DNA of 64,000 bases from contig NZ_LMJL01000007.1 of the NCBI RefSeq assembly GCF_001429295.1, forward strand, positions 186,381 through 250,380, read 5' to 3'. A model generated the notes under the pieces. It made no database searches and was not told the origin of the DNA. It was given only the letters and a program-made list of their open reading frames with translations. The DNA comes from Flavobacterium sp. Root935 (GTDB taxonomy: Bacteria; Bacteroidota; Bacteroidia; Flavobacteriales; Flavobacteriaceae). The position numbers and the translations under genes were made by a program. Positions 54,345-62,397 of the stretch are shown piece after piece (position 1 is the first letter of the stretch; each line of letters opens with the position of its first letter).

Positions 54345-54917
54345 ATGAACAAAGGAAAATTAATTGTTTTTTCAGCACCGTCTGGATCAGGAAAAACAAC
54401 TATAGTAAAACATTTACTAGGGAAAGAAGATTTAAACTTAGAATTTTCGATCTCAGCGGCTTCACGCGACCCACGCGGAGAAGAAGAACACGGAAAAGAT
54501 TATTATTTTATTTCGTTAGAACAATTCAAAAAACACATCAAAGCCGAAGAGTTCCTAGAATGGGAAGAAGTATACCGTGATAATTTCTACGGAACTTTAA
54601 AAGCTGAAATCGAAAGAATTTGGGCAATGGGAAAAAATGTAATTTTTGATATTGATGTTGCAGGCGGTCTTCGCATTAAACATAAATTTCCAGACCAGAC
54701 TTTAGCCGTTTTTGTAAAACCTCCAAGTGTTGACGAACTTAAACGCCGACTAAAAGAACGTTCTACTGAGAGTGAAGACAAAATCAATATGCGAATTGCA
54801 AAAGCTTCGGTAGAATTAGCTACAGCTCCTCAATTTGATACTATTATCAAAAACTACGATTTAGATACAGCGAAGGAAGAAGCGTATCAATTGGTAAAAG
54901 ATTTTGTAAATAAATAA
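54345..54917 (+). CDS. gmk: Guanylate kinase
   Basis: The enzyme phosphorylates GMP to GDP. The P-loop SAPSGSGKTT is at residues 10-19, and the GMP-binding region SISAASRDPRGEEEHGKDYYF and DIDVAGGLRIKHKF follow. The 190-residue length fits. It lies between yicC and nadD in a common Bacteroidota order. Confidence 0.95.
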   Translation: MNKGKLIVFSAPSGSGKTTIVKHLLGKEDLNLEFSISAASRDPRGEEEHGKDYYFISLEQFKKHIKAEEFLEWEEVYRDNFYGTLKAEIERIWAMGKNVIFDIDVAGGLRIKHKFPDQTLAVFVKPPSVDELKRRLKERSTESEDKINMRIAKASVELATAPQFDTIIKNYDLDTAKEEAYQLVKDFVNK

Positions 54918-54935
54918 TTTTATTCCGCATAGATA

Positions 54936-55015
54936 CACAAAGAAAAACACAGAGATTCGCAAAAGTATTATTTTAAACTTTGCGAATCTTTGTGCTATCT
55001 TAGCGAATCTTTGTG
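54936..55015. repeat. GCGAATCTTTGTG echo repeat between gmk and nadD
   Basis: CACAGAGATTCGCAAAAGT (54949-54967) is answered by ACTTTGCGAATCTTTGTG (54977-54994), and TAGCGAATCTTTGTG repeats again to 55015. A related TCGCAAAGACGCAGAG word lies at 60106-60121. Confidence 0.75.
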
Positions 55016-55027
55016 AAACTCTATAAA

Positions 55028-55609
55028 ATGAAAATAGGCCTTTACTTCGGAACGTATAATCCAATTCATGTTGGTCATTTGATCATTGCCAATCACATGG
55101 CTGAGTTTGCAGATTTAGATCAGATTTGGATGGTGGTTACACCTCATAATCCGTTAAAAAAGAAAGCGACTCTTCTAGATGATCATCATCGTTTGCAAAT
55201 GGTTTATCTCGCAACAGAAGATTATCCGAAAATTAAACCATCAGATATTGAGTTCAAGTTACCTCAGCCGAATTATACGGTAATTACTTTAGCTCATTTA
55301 CAAGAGAAATATCCCAATCATGAATTCTCTTTGATAATGGGCGAAGATAATTTGAAAACGCTTCATAAGTGGAAAAACTATGAAGTGATTCTCGAAAACC
55401 ATGATATTTATGTTTATCCGCGTATTTCAGATGAACCTGAGAATACGGAACTAAAATCGCATCCAAAAATTCATGTAATCGATGCGCCAATTGTAGAGAT
55501 TTCTTCGACTTTTATTCGAAACAGCATAAAAGAAGGTAAAAATATTCAGCCGTTATTACCACCGAAAGTTTGGGAATATATTGACCATAATAATTTTTAT
55601 AAAAAATAA
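55028..55609 (+). CDS. nadD: Nicotinate-nucleotide adenylyltransferase
   Basis: NadD transfers AMP from ATP to nicotinate mononucleotide in NAD synthesis. The 193-residue protein shows GTYNPIHVGHLIIANHM (HxGH motif), MVVTPHNPLKKK, the central GEDNLKTLHKWKNYE and the C-terminal ISSTFIRNSIKEGK. The ATG at 55028 is chosen; 5 extra codons upstream start with a non-ATG. It is the last gene of yicC-gmk-nadD and converges on the NAD/ADP-ribose island. Confidence 0.94.
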   Translation: MKIGLYFGTYNPIHVGHLIIANHMAEFADLDQIWMVVTPHNPLKKKATLLDDHHRLQMVYLATEDYPKIKPSDIEFKLPQPNYTVITLAHLQEKYPNHEFSLIMGEDNLKTLHKWKNYEVILENHDIYVYPRISDEPENTELKSHPKIHVIDAPIVEISSTFIRNSIKEGKNIQPLLPPKVWEYIDHNNFYKK

Positions 55610-55622
55610 ACAACTTGAATTG

Positions 55623-55649
55623 CCTTCAGTTTTAACTGGAGGTTTTTTA
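55623..55649 (+). terminator. Terminator of nadD
   Basis: CCTTCAGTT (55623-55631) pairs with AACTGGAGG (55634-55642) with one G-T pair, followed by a T run. Confidence 0.85.
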
Positions 55650-55660
55650 TTTTAAAAAAT

Positions 55661-55829
55661 CATTCCGTAGGAATGTATCATCGGTAGAATTAAATTTGGA
55701 TTACGATGATACGTTCCGTAGGAACGTTTGATTAATGAGGTGTGGCATTTCCATAGACACAAGTGTCCCTATAGCACACAACGCAAAATGATACTATTTT
55801 TTTCTACCGACGAGATATTCCTACGGAAT
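55661..55829. repeat. MITE-like element with terminal inverted repeats
   Basis: The segment ATTCCGTAGGAATGTATCATC (from 55662) followed by GGTAGAA is an imperfect inverse copy of the 28 bases at 55802-55829. Inside are the palindromes CATTCCGTAGGAATG (55661-55675) and ACGTTCCGTAGGAACGT (55711-55727), and a stem around CCATAGACACAAGTGTCCCTATAG (55751-55774). It has no ORF. Target-site duplications are not obvious. Confidence 0.7.
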
Positions 55830-55867
55830 ATAAAATATTGTTTTTGATAAAATTAATTACACAAAAA

Positions 55868-55890
55868 AACCTGAACTTACGTTCAGGCTT
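55868..55890 (-). terminator. Terminator of the NAD/ADP-ribose operon
   Basis: CCTGAAC (55870-55876) pairs with GTTCAGG (55881-55887), followed by a T run on the minus strand. Confidence 0.85.
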
Positions 55891-55900
55891 TTGCTTATTA

Positions 55901-57370
55901 TTATGCTTCAACATTAACTTCACTTTTAACTCGGCTTCTAATCTCGCTTAGCGATTGATCTACCAAAAGTTTTCCATCTCTGAAAACCTCTTTCAATTCA
56001 CCTTGTTTTTCTTCTTCCCAAGAAACATTATCTGTTAGATGATACTTGCCATCGATTAAATCAATTTTCATTAATCCTTTGGCAGATTTTTTAGTTCCGT
56101 CATCTGTAATTGGATCTTTGAAGATGGCTCTTCCCTCACCATTTACTTCTCCGTAAGTTGCTTTCATGGCAAATCCGAAAGTATCTCTGGTATTATATTG
56201 GTAAGTAAAAGATCCGATTCCTAAAACTACATTGGTAGAAGCAAAACCTTTTGCTTTTAATCTTTCGCAGATTTGAGTCGCTCTTGCCACTGTAATGCTA
56301 TCACCATAAATTGCTCCAATTTGCGGAACTAATTCTTTAAAGCCTTTGTCATTTGTAGTTCCTCCAAAAACATCCCAAAGCAATTCGATAACGCCTTTTT
56401 TCTCTTGTTCTGTTCTTCCATTCGGATTTCCGCAAATAATATCCACTGGATCACCGCTGTCAGGACGAATTACGACTTTACCTTCTCTTGAAACAATTTC
56501 TTCTTTTAATCTTGGAAGATAATCGGTTAAAACTTTCCATAAATCCCAAGTATCAGAAACGATAGAAACGATTCCTTTTGGATATACTTCTGTAATTAAT
56601 CTTTTAAATGTTTCATACTCGCCTTCTGTAGTTCCCATGCACATTACAGAATGTTCTGTTGCGGCAACTGAACCTGCTACAAGTTCTAAATCTGAATTGG
56701 CATTATAATATTCTTCGAGAAAATCGATTACTGGAATCGTATCAGAACCTGTGAAATTTAATAAATGTCCAGCTGCTGATGTTATTGCCGCTTCTATTCC
56801 GCCCATTCCTCGCATTGAGAAATCATGTGCCTGCCAATCTACAAATTCTGGCACAGAAGAAGTTTCTGCTGCATATTTATCTAGAACCTTTCTGTATTCT
56901 TTTGCAATTGTCGCTGAATTACAAGGAAGCCAAACCACTGCAGAAAGTAATGTTTCGAAATAATTGGTCAACCAGAAAAACTCTGGAATTGTATTGTACA
57001 TCGTAAACATTGGCACTCTCAAAGGAACACTTGCTCCTTCTGGCAAAGCTTTAAACACCATCGGAATATATCCTAGGTCGTGTAAATCTTCAATATGTTT
57101 TGTACCAACTTGGTTTTCGCCCAAATAATTATTGATTCTGCGTGCGTATTTTTGAACTACTTCTTCTTTTGATTTTTTGAAGAAATACTCTTCAAAGTCA
57201 TGAATAATATATTTTTTGATGAAATACTGCAATCCGAAAAACACAACCTCATCAAGACCTTCAATTCTGGATTTTCGTGGTGTCCAGTTAGAATATACTA
57301 ATGTTGTTCCATCTGGGTACTGTCTTCTGTGGTCAACTTTGTAACCATCTGTTAATAATAGTGGGTTCAT
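55901..57370 (-). CDS. Nicotinamide phosphoribosyltransferase-family enzyme (Nampt or Namat-like)
   Basis: Nampt makes NMN from nicotinamide and PRPP; the phage NARP1 relative Namat uses ADPR-pyrophosphate and makes NAD directly. The 489-residue protein has TDGYKVDHRRQYP at the N-terminus, GMGGIEAAITSAAGHLLNFTGSDT (ring-binding) and VVIRPDSGDPVDI (phosphate-binding). I cannot tell by eye which substrate it uses; the adjacent Prs-like gene and ADP-ribose enzymes make ADPR plausible. It is the last gene of the island and starts 35 bases after kptA. Confidence 0.9.
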   Translation of the reverse strand: MNPLLLTDGYKVDHRRQYPDGTTLVYSNWTPRKSRIEGLDEVVFFGLQYFIKKYIIHDFEEYFFKKSKEEVVQKYARRINNYLGENQVGTKHIEDLHDLGYIPMVFKALPEGASVPLRVPMFTMYNTIPEFFWLTNYFETLLSAVVWLPCNSATIAKEYRKVLDKYAAETSSVPEFVDWQAHDFSMRGMGGIEAAITSAAGHLLNFTGSDTIPVIDFLEEYYNANSDLELVAGSVAATEHSVMCMGTTEGEYETFKRLITEVYPKGIVSIVSDTWDLWKVLTDYLPRLKEEIVSREGKVVIRPDSGDPVDIICGNPNGRTEQEKKGVIELLWDVFGGTTNDKGFKELVPQIGAIYGDSITVARATQICERLKAKGFASTNVVLGIGSFTYQYNTRDTFGFAMKATYGEVNGEGRAIFKDPITDDGTKKSAKGLMKIDLIDGKYHLTDNVSWEEEKQGELKEVFRDGKLLVDQSLSEIRSRVKSEVNVEA

Positions 57371-57405
57371 ATATTTTTTAGTTAATTTAATTAATTATAA
57401 TGACA

Positions 57406-57948
57406 TCAAAAATCGATATATTTTGTGGGAACTTCATCAGTAAGCCAAACATTATTTTCAGATAAATAAAATTTAAATCCATCTCTGTGCATTTGACCGC
57501 TTCTTATGCTCAAAATTTGAGCCACTCCTCTTCTGCTTCCTACTTTTATAGCTGTTTCTTTGTCTTTTGAAAGGTGTACATGCTGACGGCTCATTTTCTT
57601 TAAACCTTCTTTCTGAATACTTTCTATAAACTTCCCAACCGTTCCGTGGTATAAATACTCTGAAGGTTCTGTTTCTGTTAAATTCAAGTCAACTGAAATA
57701 GAATGTCCCTGACTTGCTCTGATTTTCGTTTTGTCTTCATTAAATGCAAAACGCTTTTTATCGTTATTTTCTACTACGTAATCTAAAAGTTCAGCGTCGA
57801 GACGGTTTCCTTTTTTAGTACATTTTTCTATTAATTCGTTGACATCTGCCCAACCGTTTTCATCTAATTTTAATCCGATGGTTTCTGGCGAATGTCTAAG
57901 TACCAAACTCAGAAATTTGCTGATGCTTTTTGTTTCTTTTTCATTCAT
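57406..57948 (-). CDS. kptA: RNA 2'-phosphotransferase KptA/Tpt1
   Basis: Tpt1/KptA removes an internal RNA 2'-phosphate using NAD, producing ADP-ribose 1'',2''-cyclic phosphate and nicotinamide. In bacteria its role is unclear; it can also ADP-ribosylate ends. The 180-residue protein has the catalytic set R18-H19 (LVLRHSPE), R77 (KIRASQGHS) and R139/R140 (GSRRGVAQ), with [11 protein letters not shown] in between. Its start overlaps the end of the macrodomain gene by 8 bases. The product released by it can be a substrate for the macrodomain or Prs-like enzyme. Confidence 0.93.
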   Translation of the reverse strand: MNEKETKSISKFLSLVLRHSPETIGLKLDENGWADVNELIEKCTKKGNRLDAELLDYVVENNDKKRFAFNEDKTKIRASQGHSISVDLNLTETEPSEYLYHGTVGKFIESIQKEGLKKMSRQHVHLSKDKETAIKVGSRRGVAQILSIRSGQMHRDGFKFYLSENNVWLTDEVPTKYIDF

Positions 57949-58462
57949 GATTTTCTAATATTTCTTTATAGATTTCATAATTTTCATCATCAAAACAAAC
58001 AAAAATTACTTTATCTATTTGTGATGATTTATCGAAATCCTTTACTGTCTTTATTGCAATTTCTGCCGCTTTATCTTTCGGAAAATGATAAATTCCAGTA
58101 CTAATATTAGGAAAAGCAATTATTTTTATTCCATTTTCAACCGCTAGGTTTAAACTATTTTCATAACAATCCGCTAACAATTTTGATTTTTCCTCCTTAT
58201 CGCCATTCCAAACTGGACCAACTGTATGAATAACAAACTTAGAAGGTAAATTACCCGCATTTGTTATTACAGCTTCACCCGTTTTACAGCCGCCTTGTCT
58301 ATTGCGAATCTGAATACATTCCTCCAAAATTACTTTGCCACCTTTTCTATGAATTGCTCCATCAACTCCTCCTCCGCCAAAAAGAGATGTATTTGCTGCA
58401 TTTACAATAGCATCAACATTTATTTCTGTTATGTCTGCTTTTAGAAGTTCTATTTTCATCAT
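57941..58462 (-). CDS. Macrodomain protein, O-acetyl-ADP-ribose deacetylase type
   Basis: Macrodomains bind ADP-ribose and many hydrolyse O-acetyl-ADP-ribose or remove mono-ADP-ribose from proteins and nucleic acids. The 173-residue protein shows the catalytic loop [18 protein letters not shown] (residues 21-38) and [11 protein letters not shown] (loop 2), giving an MacroD/YmdB-type. It overlaps kptA by 8 bases and follows NADAR by 4 bases, so the three are translated together. Confidence 0.93.
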   Translation of the reverse strand: MMKIELLKADITEINVDAIVNAANTSLFGGGGVDGAIHRKGGKVILEECIQIRNRQGGCKTGEAVITNAGNLPSKFVIHTVGPVWNGDKEEKSKLLADCYENSLNLAVENGIKIIAFPNISTGIYHFPKDKAAEIAIKTVKDFDKSSQIDKVIFVCFDDENYEIYKEILENHE

Positions 58463-58466
58463 AATC

Positions 58467-58994
58467 TTATTTCAATTCGTCTCTAACTTCCATCAAAGCA
58501 AATCCTAAAAGATTTAAACCTTTCCATTTCTCCGGATTTAAAACATCTTTGTCATCACCTGCCATACCAATTCCCCAAATTGCGTCGACCGGACTGGCCT
58601 CAACTATTACTCTGTTTTTTGTGTTTAGTAAAAATGTTTTCAAATCAGGATTTTGGCTAAACTTATGGTAATTTCCTTCTTTTACAATTTCGTATCTGGC
58701 CGCCAACCAAAGAGTTTCATTATAATTCTTTACTTCTCTTCCAAGCTTTTTGGCTTCAGCAGGAGATTTGGCCATAAGGATTTTCATCAAAACCTTATCA
58801 TCATTAAATAATTCTGCTTTTTTTGCCATCATCCAATGTTCGGCTGTTTTGTAGGTTACGTTTTCAACTTCAAAAGAACTTAACCACCACTGACTGAAGC
58901 AGGTTTTAGTAATCTTCCCGTCTTTAGTCGGCTGATGTCCCCAGAAAAATAAAAACTTACTTTCGGGAATTATATTTTCTATATCATATTTCAT
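58467..58994 (-). CDS. NADAR-family (YbiA-like) glycosidase
   Basis: NADAR proteins cleave N-glycosidic bonds of ADP-ribose-type or riboflavin-intermediate substrates; some members remove ADP-ribose from guanine in DNA. The 175-residue protein has [36 protein letters not shown] and [34 protein letters not shown], all matching the family. It lies between the PurA-like gene (8 bases) and the macrodomain gene (4 bases). Confidence 0.92.
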   Translation of the reverse strand: MKYDIENIIPESKFLFFWGHQPTKDGKITKTCFSQWWLSSFEVENVTYKTAEHWMMAKKAELFNDDKVLMKILMAKSPAEAKKLGREVKNYNETLWLAARYEIVKEGNYHKFSQNPDLKTFLLNTKNRVIVEASPVDAIWGIGMAGDDKDVLNPEKWKGLNLLGFALMEVRDELK

Positions 58995-59002
58995 TTTTTC
59001 TA

Positions 59003-60085
59003 TTATTGAAACAAAGAAGTGATCTCTTTAAAATCTTTTGAATCAGGTGAAAATGAACCGTAAATGGTTTCGAAATCTGTTGTCAGGTTTTCAAATTCAT
59101 GTTCCTTTTCTAACTGATCCATGCAGGTTACAACCAAATTTCTTTTTGCCATTGGACTATAAGCAGCATCTAATTTTAAAGCATAATTCAGCAAATTATA
59201 ATCAAGGTTCCCAAATCTGAGATGTTTTTGATATTCGTTGAAAACACAAGTTTCTTCTTCGTTGTTTTTTAATTGTATTTCTCCTTCATTAGGCATCCAG
59301 CCGTGACCGTGTCTTGTGGTATAACTTCTGGTTACGTAAAAAATGTTTACTTCATCAATATTTAGTTTATTACAGATTTCAATAGCATTTTTTGAAGTCG
59401 TATTAGCATACGTAACATTCGGGAAAACGCCATGATCCATGTCGAGAAGAATTCCCTGGCTTCCTTCAAAAATTAAATTATTATATTTTGAAAGGAAACT
59501 GTAATCAACAATATTCCATTTTATTTTATCAATTGCTTCGAGATATGCCTGAACTTCCTGATCGATGTCGGGTTCATTTAAAAAACCGTAGTAATAGGCA
59601 ATTTGATTTAATTTTTCTAAAAGCATTTCTCGCGGCGCAATCAAATCAATCGCAAATAATTTGTACGGTCCTTCATTTCTTTTCATGGTTGAACCAATGC
59701 CTTTTCCGCAGGTTCCGTGATCTATGTTTCTTACGTTTCCACGATTGTGCCAAACATCAAAAGGAGTTGTGACTTTTGCTAAAGGATGAATGTACAAATC
59801 CAGATTAGCATTTTTTTCTTTTAATTCTTCTTTTTCGTTGTATAAAAAAAGCGGATGAATCGTACAGTGTTCGCTGTAATAAGATGGAAGACCGCGAAGT
59901 GCTCCGCTGGCAAAACTAGAATGAACGTGTTTTTTATCATCAATCATAACCGTATGCGCGGCTTGTTGTCCTCCTGAAAAGCGAATAACTATAGATTCAG
60001 GGTTTTGTTTTGCCAGAAAATCTGTTGTTATGCCTTTTCCTTCATCACCAAATCCTAAACCTATAACTATTTGCGCTGTTTTCAT
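59003..60085 (-). CDS. Short adenylosuccinate synthetase-like enzyme (PurA/PurZ group)
   Basis: PurA joins aspartate to IMP using GTP; phage PurZ does the same with dGMP. This protein is 360 residues, against about 430 for housekeeping PurA. GFGDEGKG (D14, K17) and H44 in SGGQQAAHTV keep the catalytic residues. The IMP loop reads GTCGKGIGSTMKR and LIFEGSQGILLDMDHGVFPNV is present. In usual PurA the region after these has conserved GW/GxP motifs; here it is replaced by RHGHGWMPNEG and is shorter. The real substrate is unknown. It is the fifth gene of the island. Confidence 0.88.
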   Translation of the reverse strand: MKTAQIVIGLGFGDEGKGITTDFLAKQNPESIVIRFSGGQQAAHTVMIDDKKHVHSSFASGALRGLPSYYSEHCTIHPLFLYNEKEELKEKNANLDLYIHPLAKVTTPFDVWHNRGNVRNIDHGTCGKGIGSTMKRNEGPYKLFAIDLIAPREMLLEKLNQIAYYYGFLNEPDIDQEVQAYLEAIDKIKWNIVDYSFLSKYNNLIFEGSQGILLDMDHGVFPNVTYANTTSKNAIEICNKLNIDEVNIFYVTRSYTTRHGHGWMPNEGEIQLKNNEEETCVFNEYQKHLRFGNLDYNLLNYALKLDAAYSPMAKRNLVVTCMDQLEKEHEFENLTTDFETIYGSFSPDSKDFKEITSLFQ

Positions 60086-60124
60086 TTTTATTTATTTTTT
60101 TAATCTCGCAAAGACGCAGAGTTT

Positions 60125-60994
60125 TTAAAGCATTTCGATATTATCTAAACCTGTATCATTTGCATCAGAAACTGGTATGGTTCCTAAACCAGAACTTTTG
60201 TGTTTGTCGCAGATAATCTTTTTAATTACGTTTGGAATTTCTCTGTGATCTTCGATAGATAAACAGTTTTGACCTAATAATTCTTTCCATTCTACATCGG
60301 CATTAATCGCTTGTCCAGAATGCAGTACACTTATATGGTATACATCGTATCTTTTTTGGGCTTCTGCCAATAATTCAAGATGTGTATAAGTCTGTTGTCC
60401 CTGACCCATAATTTCTTTTATTGCTGACGCTGGAAGTGTTTTCAAACCTGGTTCATCTCCAACAGTAAATAGCAATCCCTTTTGACCTCTTTTTTCGAAA
60501 GCATCGGTTTTGGTGTGAAATGCTGCAAAATACCACGCTAAAAGATAACTTTCTCCAGCGTTTCCTCCGCCTCCACCTTCAATGTAAGTTCTCGTAAGCC
60601 ACATATCGAGTTCTTCATCTCCAGATTCAAACTGTCCAACCTGAAGCGGATATCTGTCGCATTCGTGATCTCCAATTCCTAAAAATAAAAGTGCCGGATC
60701 CGGAACTCCTACCTGAATAATTCCTCCCATTAATTTTGGAAGTCCTTCTTTGATCAGTTCGTGCGGAATATGTCCCATACTTCCTGTAACATCCAATCCT
60801 AAAATAATTGGAACTGTATTTGGATGCACATCAGAATCTCTTGCTTCTCTAAAAATCACTCCGTTTGGGTTCATAGATTCATGAGCCATTCGTAACGCAT
60901 TCTGTGTAAATATCTCACTAGCTGATTTGCTGGCATAACCTATTTTTTTTGCTCTGTCTTCACGAGCACCGAAATCATATCTTGTACCTCCCAT
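60125..60994 (-). CDS. VWA-domain protein with N-terminal REDRAKKIG motif
   Basis: The 289-residue protein has no signal peptide. The VWA metal site is LDVTGSMG (D68, T70, S72), with Thr instead of Ser in the second position, then a glycine-rich loop (EGGGGGNAGES) and LLFTVGDEPG. Residues 11-20 (REDRAKKIGY) closely match residues 20-29 of the next upstream protein. It is probably a cytoplasmic binding or scaffold protein within the NAD/ADP-ribose cluster. The upstream neighbour ends 2 bases before its start, so they are coupled. Confidence 0.85.
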   Translation of the reverse strand: MGGTRYDFGAREDRAKKIGYASKSASEIFTQNALRMAHESMNPNGVIFREARDSDVHPNTVPIILGLDVTGSMGHIPHELIKEGLPKLMGGIIQVGVPDPALLFLGIGDHECDRYPLQVGQFESGDEELDMWLTRTYIEGGGGGNAGESYLLAWYFAAFHTKTDAFEKRGQKGLLFTVGDEPGLKTLPASAIKEIMGQGQQTYTHLELLAEAQKRYDVYHISVLHSGQAINADVEWKELLGQNCLSIEDHREIPNVIKKIICDKHKSSGLGTIPVSDANDTGLDNIEML

Positions 60995-60996
60995 AA

Positions 60997-61329
60997 CTAA
61001 AATGTTTTACCAAATAAATACTCAAATCTCTTTTTTGTTACTTCAAACTGGATATTCAAATTTCTGATGGTCAGCGAAAGTTCCATATCTTTCTGCACAA
61101 AAGCTTCTGGCTGAAAATCGGCAAAGGTTAAACTGTTTTTATCCAGCGGACTGATATCGATCAATCCTTCTTGTTCTCTTTCTAAACGTTTTATTTTAAG
61201 TTCAATATCTTCAACTCGACGTCTGTATATTAATTCAGAATCTTCACCAATGGTTTTGGCTCTGTCTTCTCTTATCTGATCATTGTTTCTTTTTAAAGAT
61301 TCAATAAATCTTGGTTTTAAATCGCTCAT
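60997..61329 (-). CDS. Coiled-coil protein with REDRAKTIG motif, unrecognised
   Basis: The 110-residue protein is mainly helical (YRRRVEDIELKIKRLEREQEGLID; LNIQFEVTKKRFEYLF) and has the segment IREDRAKTIGE near residue 20. This matches REDRAKKIGY in the VWA protein encoded 2 bases downstream. I do not recognise a family. The two probably form a complex. Confidence 0.7.
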   Translation of the reverse strand: MSDLKPRFIESLKRNNDQIREDRAKTIGEDSELIYRRRVEDIELKIKRLEREQEGLIDISPLDKNSLTFADFQPEAFVQKDMELSLTIRNLNIQFEVTKKRFEYLFGKTF

Positions 61330-61343
61330 TGTTTTGTGGTTTT

Positions 61344-61500
61344 TGTTTCAGGTTTTCTTTGTTTCATGTTTCAAGTTGCATGCTGGACTTGAAATTTTGA
61401 AATTAAATCTGAAACGGTTAATAGCATTTTTTTAGTTTTTTTGTTTCAGGTTTCAGGTTTCAGGTTACGTCAAGAACTTGAAACCTGAAACTTGAAACTT
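61344..61500. repeat. GTTTCAGG/CCTGAAAC echo spacer
   Basis: The 172-base spacer contains two stems: GTTTCAGG/CTGAAAC words around 61344-61420, and TTTCAGGTTTCAGGTTTCAGG (61443 onward) answered by AACTTGAAACCTGAAACTTG to 61500. This is the same word family as 21584-21650. It breaks the otherwise tight island into a prs-like gene and the rest. Confidence 0.85.
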
Positions 61501-61501
61501 C

Positions 61502-62335
61502 TCAAATTAGTTGATCTAACTTTATCACTTGAACGCTTTCGCCTTCAAAGTCTTTTACTGAATTGGTTGTAAAAATGGCATCGAAGCAGTTTAAAACTTC
61601 AAAACCTTTATTAAAAATTCCGTGGCTTACGGCTAAGTATAATTTGCCGGCATTTTTGTTTTTTAATTCTTCAGCCAAACCAACAAAAGTCCCGCCGCCG
61701 TCGCAAATGTCATCTACAATTAAACAATCTATTCCTTGTAAATCATCTTCGTATACTTTGAAACCAGATAATCTTCCAGTTTTTACGTCGCGGCTTTTAC
61801 TGCATTCTACAACTTCAGCTCCTCCTAAAAATTCAGAGACTTTGTAGATTTTTTTAAGTGCGCCACCGTCTGGAGAAATCAATTTTACGTTTTCGCCAAT
61901 TCTATTCAAAACTTCTTTGATAAAAGTGTAATTTGGAATTACAGTACTATTACTCAACAAAGCTGGAGTTACCTCTGAATGTGCATCAAAAACAAAAACT
62001 TTATTCAATTGTAATGCATTTATAATATCAGCATATACTTTTACAGATAAAGGTTCGCCCGGAATCATAACACGATCTTGTCTCGCAGCTGGAAAATACG
62101 GAATAAAGAGATCGATAATTTTTACGTCCATTCTTCGCAATGCATCAACTGTAATGCACAATAAACCTAAATCATTGAATGAATTTAATCGGTGCGTGAT
62201 TGTTATTTTCTGATTTCTGTCGAAATCCGGATTGATTTTAATGTGTGGTTCTCCTCCAGAGAAAGTAAAACTTTGAAATTTGATTTCTTCCTGATTTTGA
62301 AAAGGAGCGAATTTGGGGTCGAGATTTAGTATCAT
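61502..62335 (-). CDS. Short PRPP-synthetase-family enzyme (candidate ADPR-pyrophosphate synthetase)
   Basis: Prs makes PRPP from ribose-5-phosphate and ATP. This member is only 277 residues, against about 315 for housekeeping Prs. It keeps PYFPAARQDR (R85, Q86, D87), FDAHS (117-119 DAH) and SPDGG (154-158). The sugar-phosphate loop that usually reads DxxDTGGT is IVDDICDGGGTF at 206-217, so the Thr that contacts the 5-phosphate is Gly. The phage enzyme Adps is a Prs relative that uses ADP-ribose, so altered substrate is plausible. It is the first gene under the operator pair. Confidence 0.85.
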   Translation of the reverse strand: MILNLDPKFAPFQNQEEIKFQSFTFSGGEPHIKINPDFDRNQKITITHRLNSFNDLGLLCITVDALRRMDVKIIDLFIPYFPAARQDRVMIPGEPLSVKVYADIINALQLNKVFVFDAHSEVTPALLSNSTVIPNYTFIKEVLNRIGENVKLISPDGGALKKIYKVSEFLGGAEVVECSKSRDVKTGRLSGFKVYEDDLQGIDCLIVDDICDGGGTFVGLAEELKNKNAGKLYLAVSHGIFNKGFEVLNCFDAIFTTNSVKDFEGESVQVIKLDQLI

Positions 62336-62345
62336 AGTTTTTTAG

Positions 62346-62366
62346 TTTGCGTTAATTATACGCAAA
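62346..62366. promoter_or_regulatory. NrtR-type operator 1
   Basis: TTTGCGT, seven bases, ACGCAAA forms a perfect 7-bp-arm palindrome. It covers the end of the -7 box and the expected transcription start of the prs-like gene, so a bound regulator would block initiation. Confidence 0.75.
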
Positions 62367-62392
62367 TGTAGAATTAAATTTTAAATAAACAA
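62363..62392 (-). promoter_or_regulatory. Promoter of the prs-like gene and the island
   Basis: On the minus strand TTG (62392-62390), 19 bases, TACATTTG (62370-62363) match the consensus exactly. The start codon of the prs-like gene follows 28 bases later. The last four bases of the -7 box are part of operator 1. Confidence 0.8.
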
Positions 62393-62397
62393 TTTAT

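Noticed and set aside
59003-60085. PurZ of a 2-aminoadenine (Z-genome) pathway
   Set aside because: The catalytic aspartate of PurA (GDEGKG) is kept, while PurZ proteins usually alter it, and no phage or DatZ/MazZ partner genes are present. A PurA/PurZ-like call is as far as the sequence goes.
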